Shown: in pieces, positions 1 to 10,367 of the stretch
Layout: each line of letters starts with the position of its first letter
How positions within the stretch are numbered: position 1 is the first letter of the stretch
Assembly: GCF_018224955.1 (NCBI RefSeq)
Contig: NZ_JAGTUU010000005.1
Location: 363,951 to 427,950, forward strand
DNA: 64,000 nucleotides
From: Thetidibacter halocola
Lineage (GTDB): Bacteria; Pseudomonadota; Alphaproteobacteria; Rhodobacterales; Rhodobacteraceae
Direction of reading: 5' to 3'
Position numbers and translations under genes: made by a program
The notes under the pieces: model-generated
Databases searched by the model: none
What the model saw: only the letters and a program-made list of their open reading frames with translations
What the model was told of the DNA's origin: nothing

Positions 1-1535
<1,535 letters not shown>

Positions 1536-1539
<4 letters not shown>

Positions 1540-2756
1540 GAGAAGGTCTTCCTGGGGTCGAACGCGTCGCGCACGCCCTCGAAGATGAACACGAGCAGCG
1601 ACAGCATCACGGCAAAGACCGTGAAGGCGGTAAAGCCGAGCCAGGGCGCCTGGAGGTTCTGTTTTGCCTGCAAGGTCAGTTCGCCCAGCGAGGGCGCCGA
1701 GGAAGGCAGACCGAAGCCCAGAAAGTCGAGGCCCGCCAGCGTGCTGATCGTGCCTGTGACGATGAAGGGCAGCATGGTCAGCGTGGCGACCATCGCGTTG
1801 GGCAGCATGTGGCGGAACATGATCCGCCCGTTGCTGACCCCGAGGGCCTTGGCCGCGCGGACATATTCGAGGTTGCGGGCGCGCAGGAATTCGGCCCGCA
1901 CCACACCCACCAGCGCCACCCAGCCGAACAGCACCGTCAGGATGACCAGCAGCCAGAAACTTCGCCCGAGGATCGCGAAGAGGATGATGATGACGTATAG
2001 CGACGGAGTCGCCGTCCAGATCTCGATGATGCGCTGGAAGATCAGATCGAGCCAGCCGCCGAAATAACCCTGGAGCGCGCCGGCGATGATGCCGATCACC
2101 GAGGCGCAGACAGTGACGATCAGCGTGAACAGGATCGACAGGCGGAAGCCGTAGATCACCCGCGCCACCACGTCGCGTTTCGTGTCGTCCGTGCCGAGCC
2201 AGTTCTGCTCGTTCGGGGGCAGGGGGGCCGCGCCGGGGCGGTCGACCGGTGTCTTGAAGCTGTAGGGCACCAGCGGCCAGATCATCCAGCCCTTCTGGAA
2301 ATCGCCATCCAGCGTCTCTCCGGCCTCGACCCGCTCGATCAGCCCGTCGGGGTCGTCGAAACACTCCTCCAGCCCGCCGGTTCGGATCAGGCAGCGCACC
2401 TCGGGGTCGCGATAGGCGGCCTCGGTCCGGAAGTCGCCACCGAAATCGGTCTCGGGGTAGAAGGTGAAGATCGGCATGCGCAGCTCGCCGCGATAGCTGA
2501 CCAGGATCGGCTTGTCGTTGGCGATGAACTCGGCAAAGAGCGAGGTCACGAACAGCGCTAGGAAGATCCACAGCGACCAGAAGGCGCGGCGGTTCTTTTT
2601 GAAGTTGTTCCAGCGGCGCCGGTTCAGCGGTGACAGGGTAAACAGGCCACCCGGCGCCGGCGGAACGTGCACCGGCATGCCCGGCAGGTGGGCGGGCAGA
2701 ACGTCTGGGTTGATCTCGTCGCGCTGCGGCGGAAGCGGGGAGGGATTGGTCACCAT
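1536..2756 (-). CDS. yejE: ABC transporter permease, YejE-type
   Basis: Inner-membrane permease of the Yej peptide/microcin C importer. The 406-residue protein has a proline-rich cytoplasmic N-terminus, a first membrane segment around residues 58-78, a large periplasmic loop (about 80-195) typical of YejE, then a cluster of hydrophobic helices. The EAA loop that contacts the ATPase is seen as YVRAAKALGVSNGRIMFRHM. It lies 3 nt after yejB and overlaps yejF by 4 nt, so the four yej genes form one leftward operon. Length and architecture match the family. Confidence 0.93.
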
Positions 2757-2759
2757 GCC

Positions 2760-3833
2760 TCAGCCCTCGCGCTTTTCGAAATCGATGCGCGGATCGACCA
2801 GCACGTACATCAGGTCCGACAGGATGCCCACGACCAGCCCGATCAGGCCGAAGATGAAGAGCGTTCCGAAGATCACCGGGTAGTCGCGCGCCACTGCCGC
2901 CTCGAAACCCAGCCGCCCCAGCCCGTCGAGGCTGAAGATCGTCTCGATGATCAGGCTGCCGGAGAAGAACACGCCGATGAACACCGCCGGAAAGCCCGCG
3001 ATGACGATCAGCATGGCGTTGCGGAAGACATGGCCATACAGCACGCGGCTTTCCTTCAGTCCCTTGGCGCGGGCGGTCATCACGTATTGCTTCTTGATCT
3101 CGTCGAGGAAGCTGTTCTTGGTCAGCAGGGTCAGCGTGGCGAAGGCCGAGATCGTCGAGGCCACGACCGGCAGGGTGATGTGCCAGAAATAGTCCGCCAC
3201 CTTGTCCAGCAGGCTGAGTTCGTCCCAGTTGTCCGAGGTCAGGCCGCGCAGCGGGAATATCTGCCAGTAGGAGCCGCCCGCGAACAGGACCAGCAGAAGG
3301 ATGGCAAAGAGGAAGCCGGGGATCGCGTAGGCCACGATGATCGCGCCAGAGGTCCAGGTGTCGAAGCTGGAGCCGTCCCTGACCGCCTTTCGGATGCCCA
3401 GCGGAATCGAGATGATATAGGCGATCAGCGTCGACCAGAGGCCGAGGCTGATCGACACGGGCATCTTTTCAAGAACCAGGTCGATCACGCTGATCGAGCG
3501 GAAATAGCTCTCGCCGAAGTCGAGCCGCATGTAGTTCCACAACATGTTGAGGAAGCGTTCCAGCGGCGGCTTGTCGAAGCCGAATTCCTTTTCCAGTTCG
3601 GCGATGAATTCCGGCGGCAGGCCGCGGCGGCCGACACCGTCCTCGGCGGCAGCCTGGGTCTCGCCGCCGCCGCCGGCGATGCCGGCAAACACGTCGCCCT
3701 CGCCCTCGATCTGGGCGATGATCTGCTCGATCGGGCCGCCTGGCACGAATTGCACCAGCGCGAAGTTCACGATCATGATCCCCAGCAAAGTGGGGATGAT
3801 GAGCAGCAAGCGTCGGAGGATATAGGCGCCCAT
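2760..3833 (-). CDS. yejB: ABC transporter permease, YejB-type
   Basis: Partner permease of YejE. The 357-residue protein begins with a membrane segment (about residues 9-30, following [14 protein letters not shown]), then a periplasmic loop containing a glycine-rich stretch, and five further hydrophobic helices. The EAA loop is [21 protein letters not shown]. Six nt separate it from yejA and 3 nt from yejE. Together the two permeases form the translocation channel of a family-5 peptide ABC importer. Family identity is firm; substrate is inferred. Confidence 0.93.
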   Translation of the reverse strand: MGAYILRRLLLIIPTLLGIMIVNFALVQFVPGGPIEQIIAQIEGEGDVFAGIAGGGGETQAAAEDGVGRRGLPPEFIAELEKEFGFDKPPLERFLNMLWNYMRLDFGESYFRSISVIDLVLEKMPVSISLGLWSTLIAYIISIPLGIRKAVRDGSSFDTWTSGAIIVAYAIPGFLFAILLLVLFAGGSYWQIFPLRGLTSDNWDELSLLDKVADYFWHITLPVVASTISAFATLTLLTKNSFLDEIKKQYVMTARAKGLKESRVLYGHVFRNAMLIVIAGFPAVFIGVFFSGSLIIETIFSLDGLGRLGFEAAVARDYPVIFGTLFIFGLIGLVVGILSDLMYVLVDPRIDFEKREG

Positions 3834-3839
3834 CGTTGG

Positions 3840-5792
3840 TTACAGCGCGCCGGCGGCACGCAGCGCCCGGGCCTTGTCCTCGTCCCACCACCAGATCGAC
3901 TCGACACCGAGGCTCAGCGGCGGGGGCGTGTCGGTATAGGGGCGGCCGAAGGCGTCGCGGTAGGCGATGTTGTGCACGCCCTTGTACCATTGCGGCACCC
4001 AGATGTGCATCGACCGCAGCACCCGGTCCAGCGCCTTGACGGCGGTGTCCAGTTCCTTGCGGCTCTGCGCGTCGGCGATGATGCGGATCAGGCGGTCGAC
4101 GCCTTCGTTCTTGAGACCAGCGACGTTGACCGAGCCGGGGGTGTCGGCGCTTTCGGATCCGAAGATCTGGCGCAGTTCGTCGCCCGGCGTCTGGCCCATG
4201 CTGAAGCGCTGGGTGACGATGTCGTAGTCGAAATTCTTCTCGCGTTCCTGGGCCTCGGCCGGGTCGACGCGGTTGGCGGTCGCGTCGATGCCGAGGCGTT
4301 TCAGGTTCTCGATATAGGGATTGATGATCCGGTCGAAGCTGGGGCTGTCGTTCAGCACCTCGATCGTCAGTTTCTGACCGTCCTTGTAGCGGAGCCCGTC
4401 TTCGCCGACGATCCAGCCCGCCTCTTCCAGCAGGCCCGAGGCGCGGCGCAGCTGCCGGCGGTCGGCCAGGTCCGCGGCGCTGGAGGCGGCGGGGCTGAAC
4501 GCGGGTTCGGTGAACACGGTTTCGGGAAAGAATTCACGCAGCGGTTCCAGCAGGGCGAGTTCCGCCTCAGAGGGCATGCCCTCGGCCTGGAGGGTGCGAG
4601 AGTTTTCCCAGAAACTGTCGGTGCGCTCGTAGAGATTGTAGAACAGCGACTCGTTCGACCATTCGAAGTTGAAGGCCATGCCGATCGCCTCGCGCACACG
4701 CGGGTCGGAGAACTTGTCGCGGCGCAGGTTGAACCAGAAGCCCTGCGTGCCCGCCGGGCGGCCATCGGGCAGGGTCTCGACAATCACGTGGCCCGCGTCT
4801 ATGGCGGGGAAATCGTATCCGGTGCCCCAGACGATCGAGCTGAATTCCTCGCGATAGAGGTAGGCGCCGGCCTTGAACGCCTCGAAGGCGGTCGTGTAGT
4901 CGGCGAAATACTCATACTTGATCGTGTCGAAATTGCTGTGGCCGATGTTGATCGGCAGATCGCGGGCCCAGTAGTCGTCGCGCCGCTTGTAGCTGACCGA
5001 TCGGCCCGGATCGACCGAGGCAAGCTCATAGGGGCCGGATCCCATTGGCGGCTCGAGGCTGGATTCCGCGAAGTCGCGGCTCTCGTAATAGGCCTTGCTG
5101 AGAACCGGGATGCCGCCCGCGGTCATGACGACCTCGCGCAGCGCGCCATCGGGCTTGAAGTCGAAGCGGACGGTGTGGTCGTCCAGTGCCTCGACCTTCT
5201 GGAAATCCGAAAAGGTCGTCTTGAAGGTCGGGCGGCCCTTTTCCAGCAGGATGTTGTACGAAAAGACCACGTCATGCGCTGTCACGGGTGTGCCGTCGCG
5301 AAAGCGCGCCTCTGGGCGCATGCGGAAGATCACCCATTCGCGGCTTTCGGGATACTCGATCGTGTGGGCCAGAAGGCCATACATCGCGTCGGGTTCCTCG
5401 AGGTTGCCTGACAGAAGCGTGTCGTAGAACACCGTCGCGCCCGCCGCCGCGTTGCCCTTCAGGATGTAGGGCGTGAGGCTGTCGAACGTGCCGAAGGCCC
5501 AGGTCGAGAACTCGCCTCCCTTTGGGGCGTTCGGGTTGACGTAGTCGAAATGCGGGAAATCGGCGGGGTATTTCAGGTCGCCGAAGGTCGAGACGCCATG
5601 CGTCTGAATGATTGCTTCGTGGCTTTCCGCCAGTGCATCCGCGGCCCAGAGCAACCCGACCCCAAGCAAAGCGCCGGCCAGAACCCTACGCATCGGGATG
5701 GCCAAAGGCATGGCGCGGCTGCGAACGGCCTGCCGGGACTGCGCCCGTGCGCGAGATTTCGGCATCAAGAGACGGTCTGCTGGGCGGGTCAT
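3840..5792 (-). CDS. yejA: Extracellular solute-binding protein family 5, YejA-type
   Basis: Periplasmic peptide-binding component of the importer encoded downstream. It is a 650-residue SBP_bac_5 protein; the start of the mature protein (SHEAIIQTHGVSTFGDLKYP) and motifs such as GSGPYEL and WVPQWYKGVHN are typical of YejA. The ATG at 5792 has a strong AAGGGGAG Shine-Dalgarno but gives a long basic n-region; a conventional signal peptide starts at an internal Met near 5693 (MRRVLAGALLGVGLLWAADA). The promoter-distal genes yejB, yejE and yejF follow closely. Start choice is uncertain, function class is not. Confidence 0.92.
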   Translation of the reverse strand: MTRPADRLLMPKSRARAQSRQAVRSRAMPLAIPMRRVLAGALLGVGLLWAADALAESHEAIIQTHGVSTFGDLKYPADFPHFDYVNPNAPKGGEFSTWAFGTFDSLTPYILKGNAAAGATVFYDTLLSGNLEEPDAMYGLLAHTIEYPESREWVIFRMRPEARFRDGTPVTAHDVVFSYNILLEKGRPTFKTTFSDFQKVEALDDHTVRFDFKPDGALREVVMTAGGIPVLSKAYYESRDFAESSLEPPMGSGPYELASVDPGRSVSYKRRDDYWARDLPINIGHSNFDTIKYEYFADYTTAFEAFKAGAYLYREEFSSIVWGTGYDFPAIDAGHVIVETLPDGRPAGTQGFWFNLRRDKFSDPRVREAIGMAFNFEWSNESLFYNLYERTDSFWENSRTLQAEGMPSEAELALLEPLREFFPETVFTEPAFSPAASSAADLADRRQLRRASGLLEEAGWIVGEDGLRYKDGQKLTIEVLNDSPSFDRIINPYIENLKRLGIDATANRVDPAEAQEREKNFDYDIVTQRFSMGQTPGDELRQIFGSESADTPGSVNVAGLKNEGVDRLIRIIADAQSRKELDTAVKALDRVLRSMHIWVPQWYKGVHNIAYRDAFGRPYTDTPPPLSLGVESIWWWDEDKARALRAAGAL

Positions 5793-5931
5793 GTGCTCTC
5801 CCCTTCGTTATCGCGCGGCTTCTGACGCATTTTATCTAAAGTTGAGGCGGATGCTGGCCACATTCAAGTTGAGATTCCGTTATCGGCACCGCTGGGCCGC
5901 GGGAAGCGCTGGCATGATACCCCTCCGGCAC

Positions 5932-5963
5932 GAAAAAGGGGCCGCCCCAAGTGGGACGGCCCC
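5932..5963 (-). terminator. Rho-independent terminator of the cytochrome c gene
   Basis: On the minus strand a GC-rich hairpin (arms GGGGCCG and CGGCCCC, one mismatch, then a further CCC/GGG pair, loop AAGT-type) is followed by five T residues. It sits about 25 nt after the stop of the membrane cytochrome c gene and insulates it from yejA. Confidence 0.8.
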
Positions 5964-5986
5964 TGAAAATCTGCCGGCAAACGCGC

Positions 5987-6496
5987 TCAGCCGCCCGTGG
6001 ACTGCAGGTATGCGATCAGGTTTGCGCGATCCTCGGCCTTGGGAAGGCCGTTGAAACCCATCGTGGTGCCAGGTGCGGCGCTCTTGGGGCTCTCGAGGAA
6101 GTGGTTGAGGTTCTCGGGCGTCCAGACATCGCCCACCTGCTCGAGCGCACCCGAGTAGTTGAACCCGGCCACCGCGTCGATGTTGCGCCCGACGACGCCG
6201 TTCAGGTGCGGACCGGTCGCGTCGGTGCCGTCGACCTTGTGGCAGGCGCGGCATTTGCCGAACACCTTTTCGCCCGCGGCGGCGTCCGCCGCTGCAAGCA
6301 GTTCCTCGAAGGGCACCTCGGCCACTTCTTCGGCGGGTTCGCTGTCACCAACCTCTATCACGTAGGCCGCCACTTCCTCGCCGTGGCCGCCGCCAACATG
6401 ATACAGGCTTTCCGCCGCCCATTTGCCGAGCAAAAAGATGAGCAGCGCGCCGCAAAGGCTGCCAACCACTTTCGTAAACGTCATCGTGTCAAGCAT
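5987..6496 (-). CDS. cycM: Membrane-anchored cytochrome c (c552/CycM type)
   Basis: Electron carrier, probably linking the bc1 complex to terminal oxidases in the periplasm. The 169-residue protein has an uncleaved N-terminal membrane anchor (about residues 8-24), an acidic linker, and a class I cytochrome c domain with haem motif CRACH (Cys82, Cys85, His86) and a likely axial Met146 in GTTMGF. The ATG at 6496 is preferred; another ATG lies 12 nt inside. The gene is divergent from pheA and is followed by a terminator. The symbol rests on similarity to the Paracoccus-type c552 layout. Confidence 0.88.
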   Translation of the reverse strand: MLDTMTFTKVVGSLCGALLIFLLGKWAAESLYHVGGGHGEEVAAYVIEVGDSEPAEEVAEVPFEELLAAADAAAGEKVFGKCRACHKVDGTDATGPHLNGVVGRNIDAVAGFNYSGALEQVGDVWTPENLNHFLESPKSAAPGTTMGFNGLPKAEDRANLIAYLQSTGG

Positions 6497-6613
6497 GGGG
6501 TGCCCTGTTTTCCTGCGTGTTCCCTCAGTCGGGCGGGTAAGTAGAGCTTCCCTCGGGCCAAAGCAAGATATAGAAGGCGCGACCAAACGACCGGGCAGGG
6601 GAGAAAACGCGCC

Positions 6614-7447
6614 ATGACCAAGCGGATCGCATTCCAGGGAGAGCCCGGTGCCTATTCCGACCAGGCCTGCCGCGAGGCCCGTCCCGACCACGAACCGCTG
6701 CCGTGTCGCAACTTCGAGGACGTGATCGGCGCCGTCAGGGACGGCCGCGCCGAACTGGCCATGCTGCCGGTGGAAAACACCACCTATGGCCGGGTGGCCG
6801 ACATCCACCGGCTGCTGCCGGAATCGGGCCTGCGCATCGTCGACGAGGCGTTTGTGCGGGTGCATATCAGCCTGATGGCGCTGCCCGGCGTGCAGATCGA
6901 GGACCTGGAGGTGGTGCGCGCGCACCTGGTGCTGCTGCCGCAGGCGGCGTCCTTCCTGTCGCAATACGGCATAAAGGGCGAAGCGGCGGCAGACAGCGCA
7001 GGCGCGGCGGCGGATATCGCGCGGACGGGCAACCGCAAGGCGGGGGCGCTGGCCTCGGACCTGGCGGCGGACCTGAACGGGCTGCACATCCTCGCCCGCC
7101 ACATCGAGGATCACGCCCATAACACCACGCGATTCCTGATCATGGGCAGCAAGCCGGATTACTCGCGCCGGGGCGATCACGGCATGATCACCACCTTCGT
7201 CTTCCAGGTGCGCAACATCCCGGCCGCGCTTTACAAGGCGATGGGCGGCTTCGCCACCAACGGCGTGAACATGACCAAGCTGGAAAGCTACATGGTCGGC
7301 GGATCCTTTACCGCGACGCAGTTTTACGCCGATATCGAGGGCCATCCCGAGGATCCGCCGGTGAAGCGCGCTCTGGAGGAACTCGACTACTTCACCGACA
7401 TGCTGGAAATCCTCGGCGTCTATCCCCGCGACCCGCGCCGGGACTGA
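6614..7447 (+). CDS. pheA: Prephenate dehydratase with ACT domain
   Basis: Converts prephenate to phenylpyruvate in phenylalanine synthesis. The 277-residue single-function enzyme (no chorismate mutase domain) has the catalytic region with [12 protein letters not shown] and the NTTRFLIM motif, followed by a C-terminal ACT regulatory domain (from about residue 190) containing [11 protein letters not shown], the alphaproteobacterial version of the phenylalanine-binding ESRP motif. It starts 117 nt from the divergent cytochrome gene, so the two share a promoter region. Confidence 0.95.
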   Translation: MTKRIAFQGEPGAYSDQACREARPDHEPLPCRNFEDVIGAVRDGRAELAMLPVENTTYGRVADIHRLLPESGLRIVDEAFVRVHISLMALPGVQIEDLEVVRAHLVLLPQAASFLSQYGIKGEAAADSAGAAADIARTGNRKAGALASDLAADLNGLHILARHIEDHAHNTTRFLIMGSKPDYSRRGDHGMITTFVFQVRNIPAALYKAMGGFATNGVNMTKLESYMVGGSFTATQFYADIEGHPEDPPVKRALEELDYFTDMLEILGVYPRDPRRD

Positions 7448-7463
7448 GCGGTTTCCGCAAGGA

Positions 7464-7478
7464 GCGGCTGCGCCGCGC
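7464..7478. repeat. Short GC hairpin sequence shared with 22791-22805
   Basis: The 15-nt sequence GCGGCTGCGCCGCGC, able to fold as GCGGC/GCCGC, occurs here just after pheA and again after the small secreted protein at 22477. Both copies are followed six nt later by TCTCG. It may be a dispersed intergenic element or a low-complexity coincidence in GC-rich DNA. Confidence 0.4.
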
Positions 7479-7638
7479 CGGATGTCTCGCCGCCTGCCTG
7501 CGGCTGGCGGCTCGGGCCGCCCGTGGCGCCGTGGTGCGTTGGCAGGGCCGTCGCGGCGAAGGCGCGCGCCGGCATGTCGCAAACGGATGCGACCTCTCAC
7601 GACGGTCTGGCGAAGGTCGGGCAAAACGGGAGGAACGG

Positions 7639-8586
7639 ATGCGAGTCGGATTCATCGGTCTTGGGGCGGTCGGCGGAAAGCTGGCGGGTAATCTCATGCG
7701 CAACGGTGTGGCGCTGGCGGTGCACGATCTGGATGCCGCGAGGGTGGCGGAGTTCGTGGCCCAGGGGGCGACGGATGGCGGCAGTCCTGCCGCCCTGATG
7801 CGGAAGTGCGACGTGGTCATCACCTCGCTTCCCAGCCCGGCCGCGTCCGAGGCCGTTCTGGCCGCGATGCTGCCTGAGATGAAGACCGGCAAGACCTGGA
7901 TCGAGATGTCGACCACCGATCCGGAGGTGATCGAGCGACAGGCGGCGCAGGTCGCCGCCACCGGGGCCGTGGCGGTCGAGGCACCGGTCTCGGGCGGGTG
8001 TCACCGGGCGGCGACTGGCAACATCTCTGTCTTCGTGGGCGGGCCGCGCGCCACCTTCGAGGCGGTGCTGCCGCTGATGACGATCCTCGGGCGCAAGGTG
8101 CTGCATACGGGCGACGTGGGCACGGCCTCGCGGCTGAAGGTGATGACCAACTACCTGGCCACCGCCAACCTGCTGACACTGATGGAATCGCTGGTCACGA
8201 TGAAGGCTGCCGGGCTGGACATGGCCACCACCTTTGAGGCCATCGCCATCAGTTCTGGCACATCCTTCGTGCATGAGACGGAAAGCCAGCTGATCCTGTC
8301 GGGCTCGCGCGACGTGGATTTCACGCTGGACCTGGTGGCCAAGGATGTGGGCCTGTTCCAGTCGCTGGCCGAGGCGCATGGCGTGCCGCTGAGCCTGTCG
8401 CCGCAGATCTGCGGCATGATCGCCGATGCGCAGGAGAAATTGGGTGCGCGGGCGCAGTCCGACCGGATGATCGAACTGCTGGAAGAGGCCACGGGCCTGT
8501 CCGTCCTGGCCGACGGTTTCCCGATGGAACTGGTGGATACCGAGCCGCCCGGTCTTGGCGCGGAATGGCCCGTGCGGCGCGGCTGA
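7639..8586 (+). CDS. NAD(P)-dependent oxidoreductase, 3-hydroxyisobutyrate dehydrogenase family
   Basis: Member of the beta-hydroxyacid dehydrogenase family that oxidises or reduces short hydroxy- or aldehyde-acids. The 315-residue protein opens with the Rossmann motif GFIGLGAVG (residues 4-12), carries the substrate-binding APVSGG motif near residue 115 and the region [11 protein letters not shown] holding the catalytic lysine, then the all-helical C-terminal domain. The ATG at 7639 is preceded by GGGAGGAA; the frame stays open further upstream without a ribosome site. The true substrate cannot be told from sequence: 3-hydroxyisobutyrate, tartronate semialdehyde and succinic semialdehyde enzymes all look alike. 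Confidence 0.88.
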   Translation: MRVGFIGLGAVGGKLAGNLMRNGVALAVHDLDAARVAEFVAQGATDGGSPAALMRKCDVVITSLPSPAASEAVLAAMLPEMKTGKTWIEMSTTDPEVIERQAAQVAATGAVAVEAPVSGGCHRAATGNISVFVGGPRATFEAVLPLMTILGRKVLHTGDVGTASRLKVMTNYLATANLLTLMESLVTMKAAGLDMATTFEAIAISSGTSFVHETESQLILSGSRDVDFTLDLVAKDVGLFQSLAEAHGVPLSLSPQICGMIADAQEKLGARAQSDRMIELLEEATGLSVLADGFPMELVDTEPPGLGAEWPVRRG

Positions 8587-8642
8587 CTTTCCCTGCCGCC
8601 GCTTTGCCGCTATGGGGCGGGAAAGAGGCAGGGAGTCGGGAC

Positions 8643-9122
8643 ATGAAAGAGCGGGAACTTGCGGTGATCGAGGCGTCGACGCCGCGTCGGCTGATCGGCG
8701 TCGGCTCGATGATGGGGCTGGGGGCGATGCTGCTGTATCTCGCCCTGACGTCGCCGCCGGCAAACATCTTCTGGCACATGTTCCTGATGGCGATGGGGGG
8801 AGGATCGCTGGTGCTGGGGCAGTTCACCTGGCGCGCCACCGGCGAGGCGCTGATCCTGACCGAGACCGAACTGCGCGAGCGCAGCGGCACGGTGCTGGCG
8901 CGGCTGGACGACGTGGAGCGCGTCGAGCGCGGCATGTTCGCGATGAAACCGTCGAACGGGTTCAACCTGGTGCTGCGCCAGTCCGGCGCGCGCGTCTGGC
9001 GGCCGGGCCTGTGGTGGCGGCTGGGCCGCAAGGTGGCCGTGGGGGGTGTCACCTCGGGGTCGCAGACACGGCCCGTGGCCGACATCATCCAGCTGAAGAT
9101 ACAAGAACGCGCCGGGCGGTGA
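8643..9122 (+). CDS. Small membrane protein, PH-like
   Basis: Unnamed 159-residue protein. Two hydrophobic helices (about residues 17-36 and 41-62) form a hairpin in the membrane, followed by a cytoplasmic domain whose strand pattern (ALILTETELRERSG..., DVERVERG, RKVAVGGV) resembles bacterial pleckstrin-homology-like domains. The start at 8643 has a GGGAG ribosome site; it lies 56 nt after the oxidoreductase. Its stop codon falls inside the loop of a perfect hairpin. Function unknown. Confidence 0.75.
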   Translation: MKERELAVIEASTPRRLIGVGSMMGLGAMLLYLALTSPPANIFWHMFLMAMGGGSLVLGQFTWRATGEALILTETELRERSGTVLARLDDVERVERGMFAMKPSNGFNLVLRQSGARVWRPGLWWRLGRKVAVGGVTSGSQTRPVADIIQLKIQERAGR

Positions 9123-9133
9123 GGCCCGGCGCG
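9108..9133. terminator. Hairpin between convergent genes, containing a stop codon
   Basis: Perfect 10-bp stem (CGCGCCGGGC / GCCCGGCGCG) with loop GGTGAG; the loop carries the TGA of the upstream plus-strand gene. No T-run follows on either strand, so it may be a Rho-assisted or bidirectional end for the converging transcripts. Confidence 0.5.
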
Positions 9134-9156
9134 CCAATCAGGTTCGGACGAATGCG

Positions 9157-9822
9157 TCAGCTGTTGTCGGTGCCGCACTCGCTCCACAGCATCGCCGCGA
9201 CCTCGTCCGAGGTGAGCGTGTTGGCCGACGCGTAATCCTGCACCCGCTGTTCGCAGGTCACGATCTCGCCGGCGCTTTCGCTGCGGCCGCCGGCGACTTG
9301 CGGCGTGTAACGCGGGCGGGTGAAGCTGAAGGTGGTGATGTCGAAGGCGTCGAGCCCCACCTTGAACACCGGCGCGTAGTGGTCCCAGCTTTCGACCACG
9401 ATCAGGTGGTCTCCGTCATGGACGGTGGGCAGGCGATCGCTGAAATCCGACAGGTCGCCCGTGCCGGCATTGCCGCGCACATGGCTCCATTCTTCGGTCC
9501 AGCTGTCGGTGTCCTGGTCATAGCTGACCATCGTCAGGCGCAGGCCGCCACCGGTCGCGCCGCTCCGGGTCAGGACGTTGAACAAGCTGAAGGTGCTGTC
9601 GACGAAGGGCGCCTCGATCCGGTCGGTCTGGCGCGAGAGCATGTCGCTGATGGCGTAGTTGGCCTTCTGGTTCACGCTCTGCTGGCGAAATACGTCGAAA
9701 TACACCCAGCCAACCCCGAAAAGCCAGAGCAGGACAGGCAGGACGATGATCGCTTCGGTGGTGATGTCGCCGCGGGTTTCCCTGGCGAAACCACGAAACC
9801 ATTGGGTCAGGGATCGGGTCAT
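9157..9822 (-). CDS. TadE-like pilus-associated protein (second TadE of left cassette)
   Basis: The 221-residue protein has a short basic N-terminus, the pseudopilin-like signal ETRGDITTEAIIVLPVLLW with the conserved Glu and one membrane helix (about residues 18-40), then a periplasmic domain. The FRQQSVNQKANYAISDMLSR segment matches the equivalent FRQKSLNTKAAFTISDALSR in the gene at 16716, showing paralogy. It differs by a C-terminal extension of about 45 residues with two cysteines. ATG at 9822 has GAGGAG before it; an upstream TTG is possible. Third gene of a leftward TadG-TadE-TadE operon. Role in surface appendage or envelope assembly is inferred from the family only. Confidence 0.82.
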   Translation of the reverse strand: MTRSLTQWFRGFARETRGDITTEAIIVLPVLLWLFGVGWVYFDVFRQQSVNQKANYAISDMLSRQTDRIEAPFVDSTFSLFNVLTRSGATGGGLRLTMVSYDQDTDSWTEEWSHVRGNAGTGDLSDFSDRLPTVHDGDHLIVVESWDHYAPVFKVGLDAFDITTFSFTRPRYTPQVAGGRSESAGEIVTCEQRVQDYASANTLTSDEVAAMLWSECGTDNS

Positions 9823-9833
9823 GGCCTCGCTCC

Positions 9834-10367
9834 TCAATCGGGTTCGTGCACGAAGGCGGTTGCGGAAACGAGGCCGGTATATCCGTTCTCGTCCTTGGGC
9901 AGGCCGGCGCCCAGCGTGCCAAGCGGGGTCAGCGGCTTGAACTTGTAGCAGGCGCGCAGCAGCATGACGTCATGCGCACCGGCATGGTCGAACTTGCGGT
10001 GCGGCGTGACGGTGGTCGAGGTTTCCACGCAATCGGCCTTGGCCGGCGGTTCCTGCCACGCGAGCATGTTCAGTTCGATCATCTCGAGTTGCAGGTTCTG
10101 CATGCAGTTCGTCAGGATCGATGCCTTGTCGCAGATCGCGCTCTTGAGCGTGACCGGATCGCCGGGCAGCGCGCCGATCTTGAGCGAGCGCACCGACTGG
10201 TCGACGGCGCGTTCGAGGATCGAGTGGCGCACCGTGACCGAACCCAGTTCGATCGACGAGACCATCAGGCCGATGAAGACTGGCGCCCACAGCGCGAAGG
10301 GCACGACCATCGAGCCGTCCTCGCAAGTGCGGAAGCGCCGCAAGGAAGTGGTGATGTTGCGGATCAT
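9834..10367 (-). CDS. TadE-like protein (first TadE of left cassette)
   Basis: The 177-residue protein has the TadE layout: basic start LRRFRTCEDGSM, a single membrane helix at about residues 20-42, then a small extracytoplasmic domain with several cysteines. It shares RHSILERAVD, MLLRACYKFKPL and AFVHEP with RHAMLERGVD, MLIRACLKFKPM and AFVQEP of the gene at 16166. It overlaps the upstream vWA gene by 4 nt (ATGA) and is followed 11 nt later by the second TadE. Probably co-secreted or co-assembled with its operon partners. Confidence 0.83.
   Translation of the reverse strand: MIRNITTSLRRFRTCEDGSMVVPFALWAPVFIGLMVSSIELGSVTVRHSILERAVDQSVRSLKIGALPGDPVTLKSAICDKASILTNCMQNLQLEMIELNMLAWQEPPAKADCVETSTTVTPHRKFDHAGAHDVMLLRACYKFKPLTPLGTLGAGLPKDENGYTGLVSATAFVHEPD

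Noticed and set aside
2667..5411. Very long open frame on the plus strand opposite yejB/yejA
   Set aside because: Mirror frame of strongly supported family genes, no ribosome site, composition typical of GC-rich antisense frames.
6497..7624. Apparent upstream extension of the membrane cytochrome c gene to over 500 residues
   Set aside because: The extension is antisense to pheA; the cytochrome starts at the ATG next to its membrane anchor.
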